Assembly: GCA_002224055.1 (NCBI GenBank) | Contig: AZLU01000183.1 | Location: 1 to 64,000 of the forward strand | Length of the DNA stretch: 64,000 bases | Reading direction: 5' to 3' | Source: Pezizomycotina sp. ARF18 | Taxonomy: Eukaryota; Ascomycota | Part shown: positions 58,101 through 64,000 of the stretch, piece after piece | How the letters are laid out: the number at the start of each line of letters is the position of its first letter | Position numbering within the stretch: the stretch's first letter is position 1 | The notes under the pieces: generated by a model | What the model was told of the DNA's origin: nothing | What the model saw: only the letters and a program-made list of their open reading frames with translations | The model's database searches: none | Made by a program: the position numbers and the translations under genes

Positions 58101-59850
58101 GTGATCAGGTTCTAACGAGCAGTTACATGGAGAAGGCAGATTTTTCTCCGGTAATAGTGAGCCATGAAAATGGTAGTCTATATTATGTTTACCATATGAG
58201 ACAATGATCGCGGATTATATCCGTGTATACTACCCACGTAGACAGGCAAACTTGAAGTTTGAAGTGGGTGGTTCTACGAGGGCTTTAGCGCGATAGTAAA
58301 GGCATAACAAAACTTGGGAACCTACCCCTACGGGAGCAGGGCGAGCGGGACAAAATGCGTATAGCGTAGAGATGCCATTGTCTACCTTACTTCGGATTAT
58401 CGGGAAGATGTTGCTATTGCGTCTTATCCTAAAGTAAAATTCAAGCCTTTCTAGAAATTGTATAATTAAGACCTAATGTATCTTGGCTTGATACCCTTCC
58501 AAAAACGGGCAATTTGTCCTTATGGGTTTTGAACGCGTACATTCGTACTATCGATCATGACGCTCCCCATCGTAGCATAAGCGAATTATCCGTCCGAGAT
58601 ACAACACGGAAGCTGTAGCCACGATAAAATAGCTCCTCGCGCCATCGTCGACGGTGCTTATGCATTAACCCCTACCGCTTCTTAGATTTCAAGCATCGAA
58701 CCACTCACCAACCCATAGGACTACGTCGGTAACTCCTATACGACGAAGATACGGCGGCCTCGAGAGTATCGACGGGGTTTTTTCTGGGACAACGGAAGTT
58801 TCGTTTGAAGAGGGCCCGAAATAGCCAAGCCTGGGAGCAACGTACCGATTTTGTAATCCTTAGAGATGTCAAATAGTAAGTCTTAACTGGCGGTTTGGGC
58901 GGCAAAGTATATCTCATAATTTGTTTGGTATCTGAACCTTGAAGCGTTTTCAGGAAGGACGTTGATATAGGGGAATATTAAGAGATTGCATGGTTTTGAA
59001 GCCACCTCGAAATCCAACTATTCGTTGAGTGATGGTGGAAGTTGTGGCTATGTATGCCGTTGGCGTGGCTTGAAACCCCTCCACGTTGGCTGCATGTTGA
59101 ATACAAGATACGTATAGCCGCGCCGTAAAAGAGCTGTCATATTTCAAACTTTTATGTCGCAAAAGCTTTACGAAAGAAGATCAAATTTGGCTACGTTAAC
59201 TGCTATACCTCCGTCACGTTTTTATTATAATCCCTATATGTGCGGCAGAGCTCAAATGAGAATATTTTAGGAAGCTTATGGACAGCCGACGTTATGCCGT
59301 GTCTCCCGATTCCAGACTCTATCTCTTCGCAAAGCATGTTTAGTGGTCGTGTTGGAAATCAGCGGGGTTTAACTCTCGTCCTCTAATCAACTTACTCCGG
59401 AGGACAATATGCAGGATAAGAGATGGGCCGACTGTAGGAAAATCGCGTAAGTACCGGGCTGTCATTTTAGAGAGGGCGAACATACACTCCGCTTACGGAA
59501 CGGTGATGTTATCGAAAACGCTTGAATATTCCAATCAGAGATGAGAGAGGTCCATAGAAACAGCTTGAGAATGTTTCGCAATCTTCAAATTACGGGGCGG
59601 ATTGCGGTCAAAGGAATACACGTATGGGATATTCCTCTCGCGAAAACGCGGTATATCGTCACTCTATCACATATATCTGCATAGCCTTAATTTTACCAGT
59701 GTTACCAGCTCCACATTCCGGAGCCTTTTTCATTTCCATTAGTCTCCATCTGGAAGCGCCTTCCGGACTTCAGACGGGGGTGGAGTTCGATGCAGGATCA
59801 TTTTTTATTGCATAAGCATACTGGATGCAATGGAGAGACGTGAATCTCAT
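53750..59850. other. Gene-poor span
   Basis: AT-rich sequence with T tracts (53749-53766, about 55120-55145) and scattered short frames. A 198-codon open frame at 54320-54916 runs through several T-rich stretches and matches nothing known. A 63-codon ATG frame at 59624-59815 has a hydrophobic segment. I cannot support any of them as genes. Confidence 0.3.
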
Positions 59851-59880
59851 CTTTCTTTCTTTCTTTCTTTCTTTTTTTTT
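59851..59880. repeat. (CTTT)n microsatellite
   Basis: Six CTTT units followed by a T run, seen directly. Confidence 0.95.
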
Positions 59881-60020
59881 TGTTTCGTCTTGGAGCCTCT
59901 GCGTTCGTACAGGGAAGCGGCTGTGAATGAAAGCCTCCACTAGAGTGACATGTATGTGTCGGGCATATCCGCAAGATTCCCCTGCTGGTTTCGTGTTTTT
60001 CTACTGGTTATGTTGTCTTA

Positions 60021-61470
60021 TTGGCTAACCGAGCGACAAACAGGATTCGCCGTTTAACTTTGCACTGTGGTTCCTACTGTATCGTCGTAAGATGTAATGT
60101 GTGTGGTTCTGAGAAGTCTATCACTAATCACCTTTATTTGCAATTTTTTTATACTATAATTGCTTCGAGATTTGAAGGGACGGAAACGAGAAGGGAGGGT
60201 TGTTTCTCTAGGGCTGTTAAAAAGAGCTGCAGGATGGACGGTATGAGGAGACACGTCTATCGTAATCTTGGCACGCTTTTTATCGGAAACGAAGGATATC
60301 TATCCCGTTCATTCGTATATCCTTGCTATAGAGTACCTCTTATGGCTCTTGAGGCGAACAGCATCAAAACATGGATCAAAATTAGATCTCACCTTGGTCA
60401 GCGCCAATTTCCGGCATGGTGGTCGAGCCGATACCGGCGTCGGGTTGCGATTTCAAGGCTGTGGTAATCTCGCCTAAGGAAACAGGGCTATCAAAAAGAC
60501 AAAGGCGCTCTAAATGTATGTTTCTTTCTTCATCTAATCCGGGCTTATACGCTGTTGATTTGATTCAGAATGTTAAATCCTCAGATGACGTGCCAATGGT
60601 AATGATGCGTTTTTAGTCATTCTTGAATCATTATAGACTAAGATCACAACTGGACTTGGTGCAACTTGTCTGCTTTCTTCTTAGGGCTCCTTGGACAAGA
60701 TGTCCTCGTAGAGCTTGTAACATACGCGCTAGTTGGGGGGAAGCTACTTGGTAGGATATCTCGTGCTCGCGTTATATCGGTTCACGTTTACTCGCTCGTC
60801 TTTGTTTTCTAGCGTTAACCTTGAACCCCGCCAACCGAAATGAACATGCAGATCTAAACCATCGCAACCTTTCACTGGGACCGTTTACATTTCCTTTTTC
60901 GTGCCAAGTCCTTGGACTCGGAGGGGCTGTCGTGGGAGTACAAGGTTTGCTGCAGGTTTGGCGAGAGGGAATGGTATTGCATATCATCCTTTCCTCGGAT
61001 GCATCTCAACTCCTTCGGAAACTCAAATTACTGCATTTTGATCCATCCTGTTCGCCACACCTGGTTCTCGGAGCGGTTTCGTGGACAGGTATTGACAAGA
61101 AGAGCTAAGTCCAAAGAAGCTTCATTAAGATATTGGCGCAGAAAGCTTTTCTCCCCATTATCATCACCAGCGCATCACTTAAAAACTGTAATTTAAAGAC
61201 AGTCCTTCGCACCGTGATCAACTGGGATTGTCTCAACAAAGAAATCTTTGGCGAAGCAAAGAGATTTTACTCTCACTATGCCACGCGTACCTCCTTACTT
61301 TTGCATATCTACAGGGAAGGCGTTTTTGGAACTTAGCGCTGTGTCTCCGAACTGTCCAATCTGCGAAGCACGCGTCTCGGGGAAGCTCGAAAGACTTCCT
61401 TCGCAGGTTTCTTCCGGTTCCTGGGGCCAATCAGGGTCTCAAAATCTGACGAAAACCATGCAGAGATGAG
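60021..61470 (+). other. Cluster of open plus-strand frames, unassigned
   Basis: A 148-codon frame at 60021-60467 overlaps another (60268-60477, containing LDLTLVSANFRHGGRADTGV). Three frames alternate at 60821-61469 (for example VLGLGGAVVGVQGLLQVWRE and SFPRMHLNSFGNSNYCILIH). The local GC and the relay of frames suggest one or two decayed or error-laden plus-strand genes. I recognise none of the sequences. Confidence 0.28.
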
Positions 61471-62743
61471 ATCTTACACACCTTAACGCGGTTGTTTATA
61501 TAGGATCCGCGAAATTAAAGACGGAAGCTGAATCCATCGATCCAGATACATCTAGTCGAACTAATTTTTCCTTTGTGGAGAGATAAGAAAACAACTGGCT
61601 TTGCAAATTGCAAATCTATTTCATTACTCTTACGTCTTTATCGCCTTTGTCGGCCCTGTTCTTTGAGCTTTTTCGCAATGCTTTTCTGGATCTCTCGATG
61701 TCGAAGCGTTGACGATACTTTAGTTGATTATTCTGATTAGTTATTGCGACGGGGGACCACTAGAATAGTAGCCATGGCGTGCTCAGGACGATATATGGAC
61801 AATTCGCAGACCAATTGATAATTGGACGTTGGAATAGTACTAAATAGGAAAAACACGTTCCAAGCGAATACCCTACGCTGCAGTCGGAAAAAACTCTCCC
61901 TCCGGGAAAAAACAGGAAAAAAGTTTTGCAGAAATTGCGCATTTTACAAATATCGAATTCCTAAAGATCTCAAGCCAGTTATAGCGTCATTTTGCAGCTT
62001 CACGATATTCAAACTATTGAGGAGCTCGAAAGGAATCTTGCTCTCTCACGAGATTTCTTAAGATACTCTACGCAGTATTTGATCTGTTTCAAAAGATTTC
62101 TTTCCTTCTGATTTCATTCAGAATGATCTACCCGGAATTCTGGAAAGAAGAGCTCCCGCAGTTTGGAGTGAGACATTACATCATTTGATTCCACTTTGAC
62201 ATTTTCTCGCCTTTATCCAGCTCGCTTCTCACCCCCCGCTCGAAGTCTCGGCATTGAGGAAAACTTGGAAACGGAGACTTTTCAACTGTCAAATTGAACA
62301 CAGCTTATTATTTGAGTGAAATAAAAAAACTACAGAAAACGTAGCAGAGAATAAACTCGAGAGCAGCTTCTGACATCGGAGAGAAAAGGATTTACATTCG
62401 GATTGATCCGAGAAATGATAATCCTTAGTCTCTGAAATAGGATTAGACTATATGCCATTGTCTCAGCACCTCTTTTGAATGATTCTCTTTTGTTTTCTCT
62501 GCAGTTCCCTCGTGAATATTTACATACTACGTGCAGATTTTGATTACCCTGGCAGTTTACTTCATTTTTACACTAGAACAACTGAAGTCGATTTTAAGTA
62601 TTGCCGTCTCGTCCAGTTAAGGTTGGGTTTGCTTTTAAAAGGTCATACGGGCATGTGCAGTCCTCTAAAATATATAAATTTCATAAGCGAATATGCGTTT
62701 CTGGATTTTCCCGTCCATGCAGTTTTTTTTTTTTTCTATAAAG

Positions 62744-62878
62744 CAAGGCTGTGGGGTTGAAAGTCCCAAAGCGGACACCGCAACACCCACGTTTCCAGAT
62801 GAATGGACAATGGACGACAATCAAAGAAGACACGAAGAAAGAATGAGATCCCTTGATCTCTCCCGTATGCTCTCATGA
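62744..62878 (+). CDS. Possible terminal exon
   Basis: A T-rich tract and CTATAAAG acceptor precede a frame reading GCGVESPKADTATPTFPDEW, then DDNQRRHEERMRSLDLSRML and Ser, with TGA at 62876-62878. The composition looks like a protein C-terminus and it would fit a plus-strand gene in the 60-62 kb open region. Short and unassigned. Confidence 0.22.
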   Translation, partial: QGCGVESPKADTATPTFPDEWTMDDNQRRHEERMRSLDLSRMLS

Positions 62879-63954
62879 CTGTCTTGTTTCTAAGACGAGA
62901 GGAATCGAGCGAAGGAGAAATAGGCAGTAAAATCTAAGGCATTTCCATGATAATACAAAAGAAATCTTTTCTAAACATTTCGCGGTGTGGTACGTAGGTA
63001 TTATTGTAAATATTGCGAATTGAATACTCCCGCTATCGGCAGTTTTATTGATTAATATCCGACCTCGTTTAAGTTGAATACCTCTTCTCCGATTTTCACT
63101 CATTGTTTATTCTAGAGAAGCTCCACGTTGCTGGTTGTTCGCACGGCGGAAGGCTCTTTTTCTGTCCCACTAAAAAGCCCACCAAAAAATGGCTGCATGT
63201 TCGAGGGAATGGCGCCTTTTCCTGCTGACGGCATTGGTCGGATAAGTATATTCTTATCGCAAAATATCTGGGCGGGTACGTAGTGTGTGGGTCACTAAAG
63301 ATCTGTGCTTTGACGTCAAAACCTTCAAAATCTCACCATTCCTTACCAAAAAGGTACAACACCAAATACTACAACGATCATACCTCGCGATCCTACATCT
63401 GTGTAGATCCATTAGGGAGAAAAAAAAAATTAAGGACCGACTGTGATCCTGGCGAGAATAAGAAATGAAATGAAAAGCAGTGAAAAGAAATAGCAGAATT
63501 CACATTCGAATTGAGGCCTCAGCAATGATGGATCCTCTGTTTACCAAGGAATACTTAGTATGAGTGATCAAGGAGCAGATAAAGAGAGAACGAATGGACT
63601 TATTTGACGCGTGATCGCATACCTTCTTTGGATGAAGAGGATGTCTTGAACTATAGTAATATTGTATTACCACATCTTCTGCTATACCCAAGGCATGGCA
63701 TCGCGAGCTTAACTCCAACAAGCATCCCTGGCGAGCTTTTTCTTTTTCTTTTCTTTCTTCCACGATTCACTAGCACTTCTTCAGGCGTGGCCTTAAACGA
63801 CCGTCGACCATCCAACCCAACCTCTATATTGTTTTTTTCGTTTCCATTCTTTTGGAATAAAAATCTTTTTGGATGGATATATAATCATTGCCTCCCAATG
63901 TTGTACTATATGCAGACCCTTGCGGCCTATCCCATCGATTCCCAATTCCCAATT

Positions 63955-63986
63955 CCCGAAACCCTTTCCTCCCGAAACCCTTTCCT
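63955..63986. repeat. Two perfect copies of a 16-bp unit
   Basis: CCCGAAACCCTTTCCT is repeated head to tail, preceded by short ATTCCCA repeats. It does not match the TTAGGG telomere repeat. Confidence 0.9.
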
Positions 63987-64000
63987 ATTTAACAGTTCTA

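Noticed and set aside
63955-63986. Telomeric repeat at the right edge
   Set aside because: The unit is a 16-mer repeated only twice and does not match TTAGGG or its complement.
1-64000. LTR-type or other virus-like elements, CRISPR arrays
   Set aside because: I found no paired long terminal repeats, reverse-transcriptase motif or regularly spaced repeats that would support any of them.

Overview
The window looks like nuclear DNA of a filamentous ascomycete (Pezizomycotina). The evidence is short GT-AG introns (74 to about 230 nt), a Fot1/pogo-type DNA transposon that has been turned into TA-rich sequence in the manner of repeat-induced point mutation (RIP), long pure A/T homopolymers between genes, and gene families typical of this group: a Sel1-repeat protein, an RNase III/dsRBD protein and a conserved fungal multispanning membrane protein. 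A helotialean (Leotiomycete) origin is possible, but I cannot fix the genus. The window is gene-poor. Almost every recognisable gene is interrupted by several single-base frame changes, and no continuous reading frame exceeds about 200 codons. Either the region is heavily pseudogenised or the sequence carries uncorrected indel errors; the second seems more likely for the conserved genes.

Layout: 1-4.9 kb, no convincing gene. 4.95-7.65 kb (+), multispanning membrane protein with a C-terminal intron. 8.73-8.83 kb (-), a possible last exon of a converging gene. 9-11.7 kb, intergenic, with a 38-nt A tract just before the next gene. 11.74-15.25 kb (+), a long disordered protein ending in Sel1 repeats (Dsf2/nif1-like or Skt5-like), followed by a strongly pyrimidine-rich 3' flank. 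16-20.4 kb, no gene seen. 20.7-27.1 kb, two diverged copies of one unknown gene family facing each other, the minus-strand copy with a long charged tail holding ubiquitin-interacting-motif-like segments. 27.7-28.1 kb (-), a small Gly/Ser/His-rich ORF. 28.6-31.6 kb (+), a tandem pair of membrane-anchored or secreted proteins with a Cys-rich domain; the second copy also has a four-heptad coiled coil. 32.4-36.0 kb (+), small low-complexity ORFs, two of them preceded by the same TATATAAAG box. 36.75-38.88 kb, a complete but RIP-mutated Fot1-like transposon with TA target duplications, about 44-bp inverted ends and a readable DD35D signature. 40.2-41.1 kb, overlapping ORFs of unknown nature. 41-46.5 kb, mainly non-coding and strongly purine-skewed at the end. 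46.8-47.95 kb (-), an RNase III/dsRBD protein lacking two expected catalytic acidic residues. 48.3-48.8 kb (+), a small intact two-exon gene on the other side of a short shared promoter. 50.5 kb to the end, scattered weak ORFs, homopolymers and simple repeats.

The genes do not form one pathway. The most interesting parts are the convergent unknown gene family, the tandem Cys-domain pair, the RNase III-like protein with a changed active site and the fully delimited Fot1 relic.
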